Positions 1 to 9,753 are shown, counted from the first letter of the stretch. The stretch is 64,000 bases of DNA from Blastococcus capsensis (GCF_030165005.1 NZ_JASNNW010000016.1:1-64000); one strand, 5' to 3'. A program made the numbers and translations. Notes: generated by a model not told the origin, from the letters alone.

Positions 1-1743
1 CCAGTCCGGTGCCTGGTGCTTGCCGCGGTGGTCGCCGGTGCAGAAGCCGGTCAGGTTCTCCGCGGCGGTCGGCCCGTCGGGGTAGGGCGTGTTGTGGTCC
101 AGTTCACCGCTCCCGGGCACGCGGCGGCGGCAGCCGGGGAAGCGGCAGCGGTGGTCACGGGCGCGCAGGTACCGGTCGAGGTCGGCGGCGGGCCGGTAGC
201 CGTCGGTGGGTGGCGGCGGGCCGAGGCCCGGGCGGTCGCTGAGGTCGTGGTCGCAGCGGGCCGGTCTCCGGCGGCAGGCCGGGCGGCCGCAGGTCGCGCG
301 GCGGCGTAGTTCGCGGCTGTCGGTGAGCGCCAGCAGGGCGCCGGTGAGCTCGTCGACGACCGCGATGCGCGGCCGGTCGACCAGCGTGCCACCACCGGAC
401 AGGTCGAGCAGCGCGGCGAGCTCGGCGCGCTGGGCGACGGTCGCCGCGGCCAGCGCTGCCAGGTCCGATCGGGCCGCGTCGACCCGGCCGTCCGGGGTGT
501 GTCGCCAGCTCTGCTCGTCCTTGCGGTCGGCCAGTCGCGCCCGGTCGACCGCCCCGGAGGCGCGGTCGATCGCCCGGTCCAGCTCCAGCTGGGCGAGGTT
601 CGCTTCATCCACTGCCGCATGCGCGGCCGGCCACAGTTCGACCGGGGTCGGCGACCTGGAGGGATCGGACTCCGTGGCCGCCCACCTCTGGTCCTTCCGC
701 GTGAGGACGTCTGTGTGCGCTGCTCCGGACTCGCGATCGTCGGCCGGCGGCTGGGCGGCCCACCGGGCTTCTTCCGCCCAGATCCGTTGCTGCACCTCCG
801 GTGGCGGATCCTCTTCACCGGCCCATACGCCGGCCAGGGCGCGGGCCTCCAGCTCGGCCCACCACCGCTGGTCGGCTTCGCGCAGCCAGTCCGGCCACAT
901 CTGCTGTGCCGGGTCCTCGGGATCCCACCGGGTGAGCGGTCGCTCGGGGCTCCGGTCCCCGCCGACGGGGTCGGGAGGCGCCGGGCCGGCTGCGGGGGTC
1001 GGCAGCAGGCCCAGGGCGCGGGCGACGGCGCGGACCATCTCCGCCGGCACCGGCTCGCCGCCGATCTCCCCGGCCTGGCTGCCGCCGAGCACGGTGCGGA
1101 CGCCGGCGACGACGGTCAGCTGCGCCTGCACCGGCGGCAGCCGGCTCTCGCCCGGGCGCAGCACCAGGTCCAGCAGCACGTCGGCCATCCGCTGACCCCG
1201 GGTGCGGCGGTCGGCGGGGTCGTCGAGGGCGTCGGCGTAGCGGCCCAGGACGTCGACCACCGCCTGGGCCTCGGGCTGGGTGAGCAGCGAGGTCAGCGCC
1301 GCCATGCCGGGGCGGCGGTCCGGCCGTGCCCACACCCCACGCTCCTTGAGCGCCGCCAGCAGCTCGTTCGCTTCCTCCCGAGGGTCGCGGCCCAGACCCA
1401 TCCGGCGCAGCTTCGCACCGAGCTGTGCGGGGGTGGTGAGCTGCCGCTTGCCGGCCCGCGTAGCCACCCAGGCCAGCACGTCCCGCTCCAGCTCGGCCCG
1501 CTTCCGGTCATCGGGAACCGGCGCGACCCGCTCCAGCAGCGCCCACAGGTGCCCGGCGTGCAACAGCCCGGACTCCAGCGCGTCCAGCGTTCCCGGCAGC
1601 CGGTGCACCAGGGTGAGGGAGCGCTCCAGCAGCTGCCCGGCGGCCTCCTTGCTCGACCCCAGGGCGATCGACAGCTCCTGGGCCGCCCACTCCGACACAT
1701 CGGCCAGCACCGCCGGCCGGGCCGCCCGCCGCGCCGCGCTCAT
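1..1743 (-). pseudogene. DUF222/HNH endonuclease domain protein (13E12 family), main part, 3' end outside window
   Basis: Read on the minus strand, one frame stays open from an ATG at 1743 to the window edge (581 codons, no stop). The N-terminal half is helical and typical of DUF222 (RSLTLVHRLPGTLDALESG near residue 40). The C-terminal end has a HNH-type nuclease core: RCRFPGCRRR, then ELDHNTPYPDGPT, then FCTGDHRGKHQ at the edge. Members are multi-copy in Geodermatophilaceae and mycobacteria; their biological role is unclear. The family normally has a further N-terminal stretch ending in a run like EIARQTAARARAVAEFAASRP. That stretch lies just upstream in a different frame, separated by an exact 11-bp tandem duplication. 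I therefore treat this as the larger part of a frameshifted gene, though translation could restart at the ATGA overlap at 1743. Confidence 0.8.
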
Positions 1744-1961
1744 CGCACCGCGTTCACCGGGCTGCCGGTCGGCCGACGCCGGCCGGACGCCGGCCGGGAC
1801 GCCGCGAACTCCGCCACCGCCCGCGCCCGCGCCGCCGTCTGCCGGGCGATCTCCCGATCGGCGACCTGCACCGCACCCAACGGCCCCGACGCCCAGCCGG
1901 CCACCGGCGCGCCGGCGGTGACAACCGCGAGGCCGGGCTCCTGCTCCATGCGATCGACCAT
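1740..1961 (-). pseudogene. 5' fragment of the DUF222/HNH gene, frame-shifted
   Basis: This short frame encodes MVDRMEQEPGL, then VADREIARQTAARARAVAEF, then RPAS, and then runs into an unrelated tail and a TGA that overlaps the ATG at 1743. The EIARQTA..ARAVAEFAASRPAS segment is what normally precedes the DUF222 core. Removing one 11-bp copy of the duplication at 1776-1797 joins it in frame to ..RPASADRQPGERGAMSAA, a natural DUF222 reading. The ATG at 1961 is chosen for its family-like N-terminus; a GTG at 2057 is an in-frame alternative. Confidence 0.6.
1776..1797. repeat. 11-bp exact tandem duplication that breaks the DUF222 frame
   Basis: The sequence ACGCCGGCCGG occurs twice with no gap (1776-1786 and 1787-1797). 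Deleting one copy restores a continuous DUF222 reading frame, so this is the likely frameshifting event. It may be replication slippage, a contingency repeat, or an assembly error. Confidence 0.8.
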
Positions 1962-2100
1962 AGGTTCGACCACCGACAGAAACGGCCCGGACTGCCAGAC
2001 GACGACGTCGCCGTGCTGCTCAGCGACGGCACGGGCGCCCCTCGCGACCCCGGCCACGGCGGCGCCTGAGCGCCCGGGGAGAGACAGGTGTCGCGATCTC

Positions 2101-2106
2101 TACGCT
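2101..2106 (+). promoter_or_regulatory. -10 element (TACGCT) of a likely leaderless transcript for the PaiB-like gene
   Basis: TACGCT fits the actinobacterial TAnnnT -10 pattern and ends 6 nt before the GTG at 2113. No Shine-Dalgarno sequence can fit, so the mRNA probably starts at or next to the start codon. Confidence 0.5.
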
Positions 2107-2112
2107 CCACCT

Positions 2113-2751
2113 GTGCTGGTGCATCCCTGGGACGCCGCCGTCGACGACCACGAGTGGCGCACATGGCTCGCTGACGGTCGAGATTTCGGTCAGCTGATCG
2201 TCGCGGGACCGGATGGCTGGCCGGTGGTCGTGCCAACCCACTTCCTCCTCGACGGAGACCACATCTGGCTGCACCTCGCCCGGCCCAACCCGGTCTGGCG
2301 AGCCGTCGAGGCCGAACCCCGGGTCACCTTGACGGTGCTGGACGATTACGCCTACGTCCCCACCACCTGGCGAGCCCCGGTGGGGGTTCCGCCCGCGGAC
2401 GGGGTTCCGACCAGCTATTACGCGACGGTGCAGCTCCGCTGCACCGCCACGGTCATCGATGACGCCGCGGAGAAGGCGGAGGTCCTGCACCGGCAGCTCG
2501 CGGCGCTGCAGCCCGCTGGGGACCACGGGCCGGTCCGGATCGACGAGGGGCCCTACCACCGGATGTTGAGCGGGATCCGTGCTCTGCGGCTGGACGTCGG
2601 AAGCGTGACCGCGAAGTACAAGTACGACGACCACAAGCCGATCGAGCACCGGCAGAGGGTCGCTGCCCACTTGGAACAGCGCGGGCAGGCGCGTGACGCG
2701 GGCGCCCGGAGCCAGCTGCTCCGGCGGCTCGGCGGGGCAGCCGGGACCTGA
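2113..2751 (+). CDS. FMN-binding negative transcriptional regulator, PaiB family
   Basis: A 212-aa protein close to the usual length of PaiB-type proteins (FMN_bind_2), which have a split-barrel flavin-binding fold. Visible family features are the N-terminal HPWDAAVDDHEW, the barrel strand GWPVVVPTHFLLDGD, WLHLARPNPVWRAV, and the C-terminal basic segment VTAKYKYDDHKPIEHRQRV, which corresponds to the conserved K-K-R region. Bacillus PaiB is linked to sporulation and protease repression, but many homologues may simply be flavin-dependent enzymes, so the cellular role is open. The GTG at 2113 is chosen because a -10 element sits 6 nt upstream and homology begins there. It is transcribed divergently from the DUF222 gene. 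Confidence 0.8.
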   Translation: MLVHPWDAAVDDHEWRTWLADGRDFGQLIVAGPDGWPVVVPTHFLLDGDHIWLHLARPNPVWRAVEAEPRVTLTVLDDYAYVPTTWRAPVGVPPADGVPTSYYATVQLRCTATVIDDAAEKAEVLHRQLAALQPAGDHGPVRIDEGPYHRMLSGIRALRLDVGSVTAKYKYDDHKPIEHRQRVAAHLEQRGQARDAGARSQLLRRLGGAAGT

Positions 2752-2771
2752 TCTCTCCTCCGGCGGGCGCC

Positions 2772-3440
2772 TCAGGCCGGCGGCAGGGCGTTCACCGTCG
2801 CCGCGATGCCGGTCAGGTGCGCCAGCCGCAGCAGCTCCGAGCGCCGGAAGGCGGGACCGCCCGACCGGCCGATCACCACGGCACGGGCGCTGCCGCCGTA
2901 GGGGGCGGCCATCATCTCGATGGCCATCTCCTGCCAGCGCTCGGGCAGCCACCCCTCCTCGCTGGGCAGCAGCCGCGGGGCGGTCAGCGGCAGCCACGGC
3001 AGGGCCAGCCCCTGGAACCCGGGCGCCGCATCGGACGCCGCGGCGACCTGCCACGTGGCCGCGGCCTCGTCGCACTCCAGCACCACGGCCCAGCCGCTGT
3101 GCAGGACCCGGGGCAGCTCCGTGGCCAGCAGCCTGGCCGCGCCGCCCGCCTCGTGGGCCAGTGCGTCGAGCAGCTCGAGCTCCCGGTGGGTGTCCAGCGG
3201 ACCGGCGAAGGGGCGCAGCGACTCGACCTGGACGCCGGGCACGGCCTGGACCACCGTGATCAGGCTGTCGGGCAGCCGATCGCCGGAGAGGTCGACGACC
3301 ACGTCGTCGACGGCGATGCCGTCGCCCCGCTCCAGCACGTCGACGGAGACGATGTCGATCCCGGCCGCGCCGAGCGCGGTGGCCACCGCGCCGAGGATGC
3401 CGGGACGGTCGGGCAGCACGAGCCGCAGGAGATAGGACAC
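2772..3440 (-). CDS. ACT-domain amino-acid-binding protein
   Basis: A 222-aa protein. Residues about 1-75 form an ACT domain (LLRLVLPDRPGILGAVATAL, IDIVSVDVLER), the fold that senses amino acids in biosynthetic enzymes. The remainder has no recognisable catalytic motif; it contains WAVVLECDEAAATW and RAVVIGRSGGPAFRRSEL, loosely GAF-like. Genes like this are often found beside gatCAB in actinobacteria. The GTG start at 3440 is supported by GGAGG five bases upstream. It diverges from gatCAB. A regulatory or ligand-sensing role is inference only. Confidence 0.75.
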   Translation of the reverse strand: MSYLLRLVLPDRPGILGAVATALGAAGIDIVSVDVLERGDGIAVDDVVVDLSGDRLPDSLITVVQAVPGVQVESLRPFAGPLDTHRELELLDALAHEAGGAARLLATELPRVLHSGWAVVLECDEAAATWQVAAASDAAPGFQGLALPWLPLTAPRLLPSEEGWLPERWQEMAIEMMAAPYGGSARAVVIGRSGGPAFRRSELLRLAHLTGIAATVNALPPA

Positions 3441-3536
3441 GGTTCCTCCGGGGAGTCCTCGCCGGTTCGGGCCGATCCCCGTCGATCGCGTTCGGGAAGA
3501 GCCTCTCACGCTGACCAGCGGCCGGAGGGCCCCACG

Positions 3537-3542
3537 TACAGT
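3537..3542 (+). promoter_or_regulatory. Candidate -10 (TACAGT) for the gatCAB operon
   Basis: TACAGT matches TAnnnT and lies 66 nt upstream of gatC, between it and the divergent ACT gene. A CTGACC about 20 nt upstream could serve as a poor -35. Unlike most promoters in the window this one leaves room for a leader. Confidence 0.35.
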
Positions 3543-3608
3543 GTCCCGGTCACGTCCCGGGCCGAGAGCGGGCCGACGGGCACTGCCGAAGTGGAGTTCC
3601 ACCGCAGC

Positions 3609-3926
3609 ATGAGCACCCCCTCCCCGAAGGGCCACCTGACCCGCGACGAGGTGGCGCACCTGGCCCACCTGTCCCGGCTGGCGGTGAGCGAGGAGGAGCT
3701 TGACCTCTTCGCGGGCCAGCTCGCCGCCGTGCTCGACGCCGTCGCGGAGGTGGGCAAGGCCGACGTCGCGGACGTCGCCCCCACCACGCACGCGGTGCCG
3801 ATGACCAACGTCATGCGGCCGGACGTCGCGCGCCCGAGCCTGCCCCGCGACGTCGTCCTCGCCGGCGCCCCCTTCGCGGAGGACGACCGCTTCCGCGTGC
3901 CGCGCATCCTCGGGGAGGAGGCGTGA
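3609..3926 (+). CDS. gatC: Asp/Glu-tRNA(Asn/Gln) amidotransferase subunit C
   Basis: A 105-aa protein, normal for GatC, the small belt-like subunit that holds GatA and GatB together in the amidotransferase that turns misacylated Glu-tRNA(Gln) (and Asp-tRNA(Asn)) into the correct amidated form. The N-terminus [20 protein letters not shown] and the C-terminus [22 protein letters not shown] are characteristic. It is the first gene of gatCAB; its TGA overlaps the GTG of gatA. The ATG at 3609 has GGAG upstream, lying inside a small GTGGA/TCCAC inverted repeat. Confidence 0.95.
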   Translation: MSTPSPKGHLTRDEVAHLAHLSRLAVSEEELDLFAGQLAAVLDAVAEVGKADVADVAPTTHAVPMTNVMRPDVARPSLPRDVVLAGAPFAEDDRFRVPRILGEEA

Positions 3927-5458
3927 GCGACATCACCACCACCAGCGCCGCCGACCTCAGCGCTGCGCTCCACGCCGGCGACCTCACCTCCGTGGAGGTC
4001 ACCGGCGCCTACCTCGACCGCATCGCGGCCGAGGACGGCGAGCTCGGGGCCTACCTGCACGTCGACGCCGAGGCCGCGCTGACCGCCGCCGAGGCCGTCG
4101 ACGCCGCCCGCGCCGCCGGCCGTGAGCTCGGCCCGCTGGCCGGCGTCCCGATGGCGCTCAAGGACGTCGTCGTCACCGAGGGCGTGCCCACCACGAGCGG
4201 ATCGAAGATCCTGGAGGGCTGGCGTCCGCCGTACGACGCGACCCTGGCGGCGAAGCTCAAGGCCGCGGGCACCGTCCTGCTGGGCAAGACGAACATGGAC
4301 GAGTTCGCGATGGGTTCGTCGACGGAGAACTCCGCCTACCGGATCACCCGCAACCCCTGGGACCACAGCCGGATCCCCGGCGGGTCCTCGGGTGGGTCGT
4401 CGGCCGCCGTCGCCGGGGGGCTCGCGCCGTGGTCGATCGGCACCGACACCGGTGGCTCCATCCGCCAGCCGGCCGCCGTCACCGGGCTGGTCGGGCACAA
4501 GCCCACCTACGGCTCGGTGTCCCGCTACGGCCTGATCGCGTTCTCCTCGAGCCTCGACCAGGCCGGGCCGATGACCCGCACGGTCCTCGACGCAGCGCTG
4601 CTGCACGAGGCGATCGCCGGGCACGACCCCTACGACTCCACCAGCATCGACAGCCCCGTCCCCGTGCTCGCCGAGGCCGCCCGCCGCGGTGCCCGGGGCG
4701 ACCTGGCCGGCCTCAAGGTCGGCGTCGTCCGCGAACTCGGCGGGGAGGGGCACGCCGAGGGGTACGAACCCGGCGTGCTGGCCCGCTTCCAGGAAGCGGT
4801 GGCGCTGCTGGAGGGCATGGGCGCGGAGGTCCGGGAGGTCTCCTGCCCGGCCTTCGACCTGGCGCTGCCCGCCTACTACCTGATCGCGCCGAGCGAGGCC
4901 TCGTCCAACCTGGCCCGGTTCGACGGCGTGCGCTACGGCCTCCGGGTGGGCGACGACGGCAGCCGGGACCTCGACGAGGTCATGGCGCTCACCCGCGAGC
5001 AGGGCTTCGGCCCGGAGGTGAAGCGGCGGATCATCCTCGGCGCCTACGCGCTCTCCGCGGGCTACTACGACGCCTACTACGGCCAGGCGCAGAAGGTCCG
5101 GACGCTGATCACGCGGAACTTCGCCGCGGCCTACGCGGACGTCGACGTGCTGGTCAGCCCCACCATGCCCACGGTGGCGTTCCCGCTGGGGTCCCGGGTC
5201 GACGACCCGATCGCCATGTACGCCGCCGACCTGTGCACCCTGCCGGCGAGCCTGGCCGGGGTGCCGGCCATCTCGGTGCCCTGCGGGCTGTCGGAGGGGC
5301 TGCCGGTCGGTTTCCAGGCGATGGCGCCGGCGTTGGGCGACGACCGCTGCTACCGGGTGGCCGCCGCGCTGGAGGCCGCGCAGGACGCCGCCCGCGGCCA
5401 CCGGTTGCTCGACGAGCTCGGCGGCCGTCCCCGCCCGAAGGAGAACACCCGCTCATGA
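3923..5458 (+). CDS. gatA: Asp/Glu-tRNA(Asn/Gln) amidotransferase subunit A
   Basis: A 511-aa amidase-signature protein. GatA hydrolyses glutamine and passes ammonia to GatB for amidation of Glu-tRNA(Gln). The catalytic Ser-cisSer-Lys set is visible: Lys in MALKDVV near residue 79, the glycine/serine loop [14 protein letters not shown] near 152-165, and [10 protein letters not shown] just after. The substrate loop [14 protein letters not shown] follows. Its GTG start overlaps the gatC stop by four bases and its stop overlaps the gatB ATG, so the three subunits are translationally coupled. Confidence 0.97.
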   Translation: MSDITTTSAADLSAALHAGDLTSVEVTGAYLDRIAAEDGELGAYLHVDAEAALTAAEAVDAARAAGRELGPLAGVPMALKDVVVTEGVPTTSGSKILEGWRPPYDATLAAKLKAAGTVLLGKTNMDEFAMGSSTENSAYRITRNPWDHSRIPGGSSGGSSAAVAGGLAPWSIGTDTGGSIRQPAAVTGLVGHKPTYGSVSRYGLIAFSSSLDQAGPMTRTVLDAALLHEAIAGHDPYDSTSIDSPVPVLAEAARRGARGDLAGLKVGVVRELGGEGHAEGYEPGVLARFQEAVALLEGMGAEVREVSCPAFDLALPAYYLIAPSEASSNLARFDGVRYGLRVGDDGSRDLDEVMALTREQGFGPEVKRRIILGAYALSAGYYDAYYGQAQKVRTLITRNFAAAYADVDVLVSPTMPTVAFPLGSRVDDPIAMYAADLCTLPASLAGVPAISVPCGLSEGLPVGFQAMAPALGDDRCYRVAAALEAAQDAARGHRLLDELGGRPRPKENTRS

Positions 5459-6957
5459 GCACCGACACCCTGGTCGACCTCGACGAGGTCCTGACCCGCT
5501 ACGAGCCGGTCATCGGGCTGGAGACCCACGTCGAGCTGGGCACCGAGTCCAAGATGTTCTGCGGCTGCTCGACCACGTTCGGCGCCGAGCCCAACACCCA
5601 GACCTGCCCGGTGTGCCTCGGCCTGCCGGGGTCGCTGCCGGCGGCGAACGCCGCGGCGATCGAGTCGACCATCCGGATCGGGTTGGCGCTGGGCTGCCGG
5701 ATCGCCACGTGGTCGCGCTTCGCCCGCAAGAACTACTTCTACCCGGACATCCCCAAGGGCTTCCAGACCAGCCAGTACGACGAGCCCCTGTGCACCGCGG
5801 GGCACCTCGACGTCGAGGTCGACGGCGAGACCTACCGCGTGGAGATCGAGCGGGTGCACCTGGAGGAGGACACCGGCAAGAACCTGCACGTCGGTGGCTC
5901 CACCGGGCGCATCCACGGGGCCGACCACTCGCTCGTCGACTACAACCGGGCCGGCATCCCGCTGGTCGAGATCGTCACCTGCCCCATCCCCGGCACCGGC
6001 GCCAAGGCGCCCGAGGTCGCCCGCGCCTACGTCACGGAGCTGCGGGAGATCCTGCTCGCCCTCGGTGTCTCCGAGGTCCGCATGGAGCAGGGCAACCTGC
6101 GCTGCGACGTGAACACCTCGCTGGCGCCGGTCGGGAGCCTGGACTGGGGCACCCGCACCGAGACCAAGAACGTGAACTCGCTGCGCTCGGTGGAGCGGGC
6201 GGTGCGCTTCGAGATGCGTCGCCAGGCCGCCGTCCTGGACGCGGGCGAGCGCGTCGTGCAGGAGACCCGCCACTTCCACGAGGACACCGGCAGCACCTCG
6301 GCCGGGCGGAGCAAGGAGGAGGCCACCGACTACCGGTACTTCCCCGAGCCCGACCTGGTGCCGATCGCCCCGGACGAGGAGGGGGTGGAGAAGCTGCGGG
6401 CCGGCCTCCCCGAGCTGCCCGCCGCCCGCCGGGGCCGCCTCTCCCAGGAGTGGGGGATCTCGGCGACCGAGATGGCCTGGCTGGTCAACGCCGGCGCCGT
6501 CGAGCTGGTCAGCGACACGGTGGCCGCCGGGGCCTCCCCGACCGACGCGCGGAAGTGGTGGCTGGGCGAGCTGGCCCGCCGGGCCAACGACGCCGGGACC
6601 GACCTGGGGGAGCTGGCCGTCACCCCGGCGCAGGTCGCCGAGCTGATCGGCCTCGTCTCCGCGGGCACCATCAACGACCAGCTGGCCCGGCAGGCGCTCG
6701 ACGGCGTCCTCGCCGGCGAGGGCGACCCCGCGGCCGTCGTGGAGTCCCGTGGCCTGGCGGTCATGGGCGAGTCCGACGAGCTGGTGGCCGCCGTCGAGGC
6801 CGCCATCGAGGGCAACCCCGACGTGGCCGAGAAGGTGCGTGGCGGCAAGGTGCAGGCCATCGGTGCGCTCGTCGGCGCGGTCATGAAGACCACCCGCGGC
6901 AAGGCCGACGCCGCCACCGTCAAGCGGATGCTGGAGGAGCGCCTGATCGACTCCTAG
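5455..6957 (+). CDS. gatB: Asp/Glu-tRNA(Asn/Gln) amidotransferase subunit B
   Basis: A 500-aa protein that binds the misacylated tRNA, phosphorylates the acyl group and receives ammonia from GatA. The N-terminal cradle domain shows [17 protein letters not shown], the zinc-type Cys cluster [24 protein letters not shown], and EDTGKNLH. The C-terminal part (from about residue 350) is the YqeY-like tRNA-binding tail ending [16 protein letters not shown]. The ATG at 5455 overlaps the gatA stop. Presence of gatCAB implies that Gln-tRNA is made by transamidation, consistent with a single gltX elsewhere in this window. Confidence 0.97.
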   Translation: MSTDTLVDLDEVLTRYEPVIGLETHVELGTESKMFCGCSTTFGAEPNTQTCPVCLGLPGSLPAANAAAIESTIRIGLALGCRIATWSRFARKNYFYPDIPKGFQTSQYDEPLCTAGHLDVEVDGETYRVEIERVHLEEDTGKNLHVGGSTGRIHGADHSLVDYNRAGIPLVEIVTCPIPGTGAKAPEVARAYVTELREILLALGVSEVRMEQGNLRCDVNTSLAPVGSLDWGTRTETKNVNSLRSVERAVRFEMRRQAAVLDAGERVVQETRHFHEDTGSTSAGRSKEEATDYRYFPEPDLVPIAPDEEGVEKLRAGLPELPAARRGRLSQEWGISATEMAWLVNAGAVELVSDTVAAGASPTDARKWWLGELARRANDAGTDLGELAVTPAQVAELIGLVSAGTINDQLARQALDGVLAGEGDPAAVVESRGLAVMGESDELVAAVEAAIEGNPDVAEKVRGGKVQAIGALVGAVMKTTRGKADAATVKRMLEERLIDS

Positions 6958-6967
6958 CCTGGGCGGC

Positions 6968-7514
6968 GTGGACCTGCCCGCGGTCGAGCTGCGGCCGCTC
7001 CGGCGTGCGGACTTCCCGCTGCTCTCGCGCTGGCTCGCCGAACCACTGGTGGTCCGCTGGTGGCATGACGACCCCGGCCCGGCGGCCGTGGAGGCGCAGT
7101 ACGGCCCGTGCGTCGACGGCACCGACCCCACCGCCGTGTACCTCGGGGTGCACGAGGGGGAGGAGCCGTTCGGGCTGGTGCAGGTCTACCGGTTCGACGA
7201 CGAGCCCGAGTCGCTCGCCGAGCTGAGTGCGGTGGGCCCGGTCCCCCCGGGCGCGCTGAGCATCGACTACCTGATCGGCGCCGCGGAAGCCCGTGGCCGC
7301 GGCCTGGGCGCCGCGCTCGTCTCGGCCGCCGTCGAGCGCGGCTTCACCCGACCACCCCGACGCGCTGGACGTCCTGGCGCCCGTGGCGCTGGGCAACGAG
7401 GCCTCCTGGCGGGCGCTGCGCCGGGCGGGCGCCACCTGGTACGCCGAGGGCGAGCTCACCCCGGACAACGAGGTGGACCCGCGGGACCACGTCGTCCACC
7501 GCTTCCGGCGGTGA
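6968..7514 (+). pseudogene. GNAT acetyltransferase, AAC(6')-like, broken by a frameshift
   Basis: The first frame from the GTG at 6968 gives MDLPAVELRPLRRADFPLL, VRWWHDD, then IDYLIGAAEARGRGLGAAL, the acetyl-CoA binding motif of GNAT enzymes resembling aminoglycoside 6'-N-acetyltransferases. After ERGFT at about 7350 homology jumps to the next frame: DHPDALDVLAPVALGNEASW, RALRRAGATWYAEGEL, ending at the TGA at 7512-7514. One extra base (or two missing) around 7349-7352 explains it. A TAGCCT -10-like hexamer (6955-6960) overlaps the gatB stop and ends 7 nt before the GTG. Any acetylation substrate is unknown; the gene is probably inactive unless the frameshift is a sequence error. Confidence 0.75.
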
Positions 7515-7526
7515 CACCGGGCCGGC

Positions 7527-8654
7527 TCAGAGCGGGGACTGCGGCTGACCGCCGGGGGGCCGGATGCGCAACACCTTGTCGTCGTCCTCGGCGGGGGTGC
7601 CGATGCCGTCCCTGTTCGACGTCGTCACCCAGAGCGCGCCCTGGGCGTCGAGGGCGACGCTGCGCAGCCGGCCGTAGCTGCCGCCCAGCACCTCGTCGGA
7701 GACGTCCTCCAGCGGCGCCCCGCTCTCGTCGAGGGTGAACACGTGCACCCGCCGGCCGTCGAGCGCGCCGAGGAACACGGTGCCGTTGGCGACGGCGCAG
7801 CCGCCCAGCCCGCCCTCCTCCGCGGGGACGTCGAGCAGCGGCGCGCCGTCGCCGCCCTCGGTGACCACGTCGAACTCGTCGGGGCCCTGGCCGGCCTCGT
7901 CGGTGGCGTAGATCCGTTCCTCGTCCTGGCACAGGGCGGTGACGTCGCGGTGGCCGCGGCTGAACACCGGGCTCCCCCCGACGGGCCGGCCGAAGACGTC
8001 GATCCGCAGCACCTTGCCCGCCAAGGACGCCGGATCGGCGGCCAGCGCGGGGTTCCCGGCGTGCCCGGTGCCCACGTAGAGATGACCGTCGGCCCCGGTG
8101 AGCAGACCCCCGCCGTTGCCCACCTCACCCCGCGGGATCCCGGTGAACACCGGGTTCGGCGTCCCGCCGATCGGGAAGCGCACCACCCGGTTGTCGGTGG
8201 CGGTGGAGATGTAGGCGAACAGCAGCCCGTCCTCGGCGAAGGTGGGGGAGAGGGTCAGCCCGAGCAGTCCGCCGTCGCCGGAGGTGTCGATGCCCGGCAC
8301 CGTCATGAGCTCCGTGGCCGGGGACCGGTCGGGGAAGACCTGGAGCAGGCGGCCGGTGTCCCGCTCGCCGACGATCGCCGAGCCGTCGGGGAGCACCACG
8401 AGACCGGTGGGCACGCTGAGCCCCGAGGCGACGACGTTCGGATCGCCCTCCTGCTCGCCCGACCCCGGCTGGGCCGGGTCGACCGGCGCCGGGACGGTCG
8501 CCGGCGGCGGCCCGACCTCGGGCGGGGCGCCCTCCGGCAGCGGGCGGAAGGGGCCGGCCGGCTCGTACCCGGTGTCCGCGCAGGCGGTCAGCAGCAGCCC
8601 GGCGAGCAGGGCGGCGACCACCCGCGGCGCGCGCAGCGCCCTCGTCGGCCTCAC
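7527..8654 (-). CDS. PQQ-type sugar (sorbosone/glucose) dehydrogenase-like lipoprotein
   Basis: A 375-aa exported protein. The N-terminus VVAALLAGLLLTACAD is a lipoprotein signal peptide with lipobox LTAC (Cys near residue 22), followed by a proline-rich linker (to about residue 75). The rest is a six-bladed beta-propeller of the soluble glucose/sorbosone dehydrogenase type: SGLSVPTGLVVLPDGSAIVGE, GDGGLLGLTLSP, HLYVGTGHAGNP, LAGKVLRIDVFG. These enzymes oxidise sugars with PQQ; some homologues bind no cofactor. The GTG at 8654 has a TACGCT -10 six bases upstream (leaderless). It is convergent with the preceding GNAT fragment. Confidence 0.82.
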   Translation of the reverse strand: MRPTRALRAPRVVAALLAGLLLTACADTGYEPAGPFRPLPEGAPPEVGPPPATVPAPVDPAQPGSGEQEGDPNVVASGLSVPTGLVVLPDGSAIVGERDTGRLLQVFPDRSPATELMTVPGIDTSGDGGLLGLTLSPTFAEDGLLFAYISTATDNRVVRFPIGGTPNPVFTGIPRGEVGNGGGLLTGADGHLYVGTGHAGNPALAADPASLAGKVLRIDVFGRPVGGSPVFSRGHRDVTALCQDEERIYATDEAGQGPDEFDVVTEGGDGAPLLDVPAEEGGLGGCAVANGTVFLGALDGRRVHVFTLDESGAPLEDVSDEVLGGSYGRLRSVALDAQGALWVTTSNRDGIGTPAEDDDKVLRIRPPGGQPQSPL

Positions 8655-8660
8655 CGGCCC

Positions 8661-8666
8661 AGCGTA
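8661..8666 (-). promoter_or_regulatory. -10 element (TACGCT) of the sugar dehydrogenase lipoprotein gene
   Basis: On the minus strand TACGCT ends 6 nt before the GTG at 8654, with no room for a ribosome binding site. Confidence 0.45.
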
Positions 8667-8677
8667 CGTGCGCCGGG

Positions 8678-9634
8678 CTAGTGCGCCCCTGCCTCGTTGT
8701 CGGCCTCGGCCTTCTTCCGGTGCACCGTCAGGTTCATGACCACCACGACGAGTGCGCCGACGGCCAGCCCGAGGATCGCGCTGGCCAGCGTGTTGACCAG
8801 CCAGCCGATGACGCCGCCGAACGCTCCGGTGGCGTCGTGCGCCGCTTCCTCCAGGTGGTGCACGAACTCGTAGATCGGATGGAAACCCAGCTCCTCGGCG
8901 CCGACCAGGATGATGTGGCCACCGACCCACAGCATCGCCGCGGTACCGACCACGGTGAGCACGGTGAGCAGCTTGGGCATCCCCTTCACCAGCCCGCGGC
9001 CGAACGCGGCCAGGCCCTTCCCGGAGCGCTGGGACAGGCTCAGCCCGACGTCGTCCATCTTCACGATGACGCCGACGACGCCGTACACCAGCACCGTGAT
9101 GCCGATCGCGACGACGAGCAGGATGATCGCCCGCGACCAGAACCCCTCGCGCGCCACCTCGTTGAGGCTGATGACCATGATCTCGGCCGACAGGATGAAG
9201 TCGGTGCGCACGGCTCCCGAGACGATGGTCTTCTCGTCCGGGAGCGCGTCCTCCACCGACGCATGGGACTCGTGGTGCCCGCTGACCTTGTGCCAGATCT
9301 TCTCCGCGCCCTCGTAGCAGAGGTAGGCGCCGCCGAGCATGAGGATCGGGGTCAGCAGCCACGGCAGGAACTGGCTGAGGAGCAGGATCGCGGGCAGGAT
9401 GATCAGCAGCTTGTTGCGCAGCGAGCCCAGGGCGATCTTCCGGATGATCGGCAGCTCGCGGTCGGCGTTCAGGCCGTGCACGTACTGCGGCGTGACGGCG
9501 GTGTCGTCGACGACGACGCCGGCAGCCTTCATGCTGGCCCGCCCGGCAGCGGCCCCGATGTCGTCGATCGAGGCGGCCGCCGCGCGCGCCAGCACCGCCA
9601 CGTCGTCCAACAGGGCTACGAGTCCACCCGCCAC
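8678..9634 (-). CDS. DUF808 family integral membrane protein (YedI-like)
   Basis: A 318-aa membrane protein. The conserved DUF808 opening is present: MAGGLVALLDDVAVLARAAA, then GAAAGRASMKAAGVVVDD, TPQYVHG, ELPIIRKIALGSLRNKL. Hydrophobic segments lie at about 75-100, 165-190, 215-245 and 275-305. The segment LTPILMLGGAYLCYEGAEKI is a family hallmark. Function is unknown. The GTG at 9634 is preceded by GGAAGGAC, a good ribosome binding site. It is co-directional with the sugar dehydrogenase lipoprotein 23 nt downstream, but that gene has its own promoter. Confidence 0.88.
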   Translation of the reverse strand: MAGGLVALLDDVAVLARAAAASIDDIGAAAGRASMKAAGVVVDDTAVTPQYVHGLNADRELPIIRKIALGSLRNKLLIILPAILLLSQFLPWLLTPILMLGGAYLCYEGAEKIWHKVSGHHESHASVEDALPDEKTIVSGAVRTDFILSAEIMVISLNEVAREGFWSRAIILLVVAIGITVLVYGVVGVIVKMDDVGLSLSQRSGKGLAAFGRGLVKGMPKLLTVLTVVGTAAMLWVGGHIILVGAEELGFHPIYEFVHHLEEAAHDATGAFGGVIGWLVNTLASAILGLAVGALVVVVMNLTVHRKKAEADNEAGAH

Positions 9635-9753
9635 GGGAAGTCCTTCCGGTCGGCCGGCACGGGTGTGCCGTTCCTGGAATCGTCGCCTGCCCGGCCGCGC
9701 TGCGCGCGGTCGGCCCGGGAACGGGGTCCTCCGGCCGCGGTCGGGTCACTCGC

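Noticed and set aside
499-2112. Long plus-strand frame leading into the PaiB-like gene.
   Set aside because: It is antisense to DUF222 and lacks homology; the true start is the GTG at 2113 next to a -10 element.
3506-5401. Minus-strand 631-aa ORF opposite gatA.
   Set aside because: It is a frame shadow of gatA with repetitive Gly/Arg/Asp composition and no recognisable domain or start signal.
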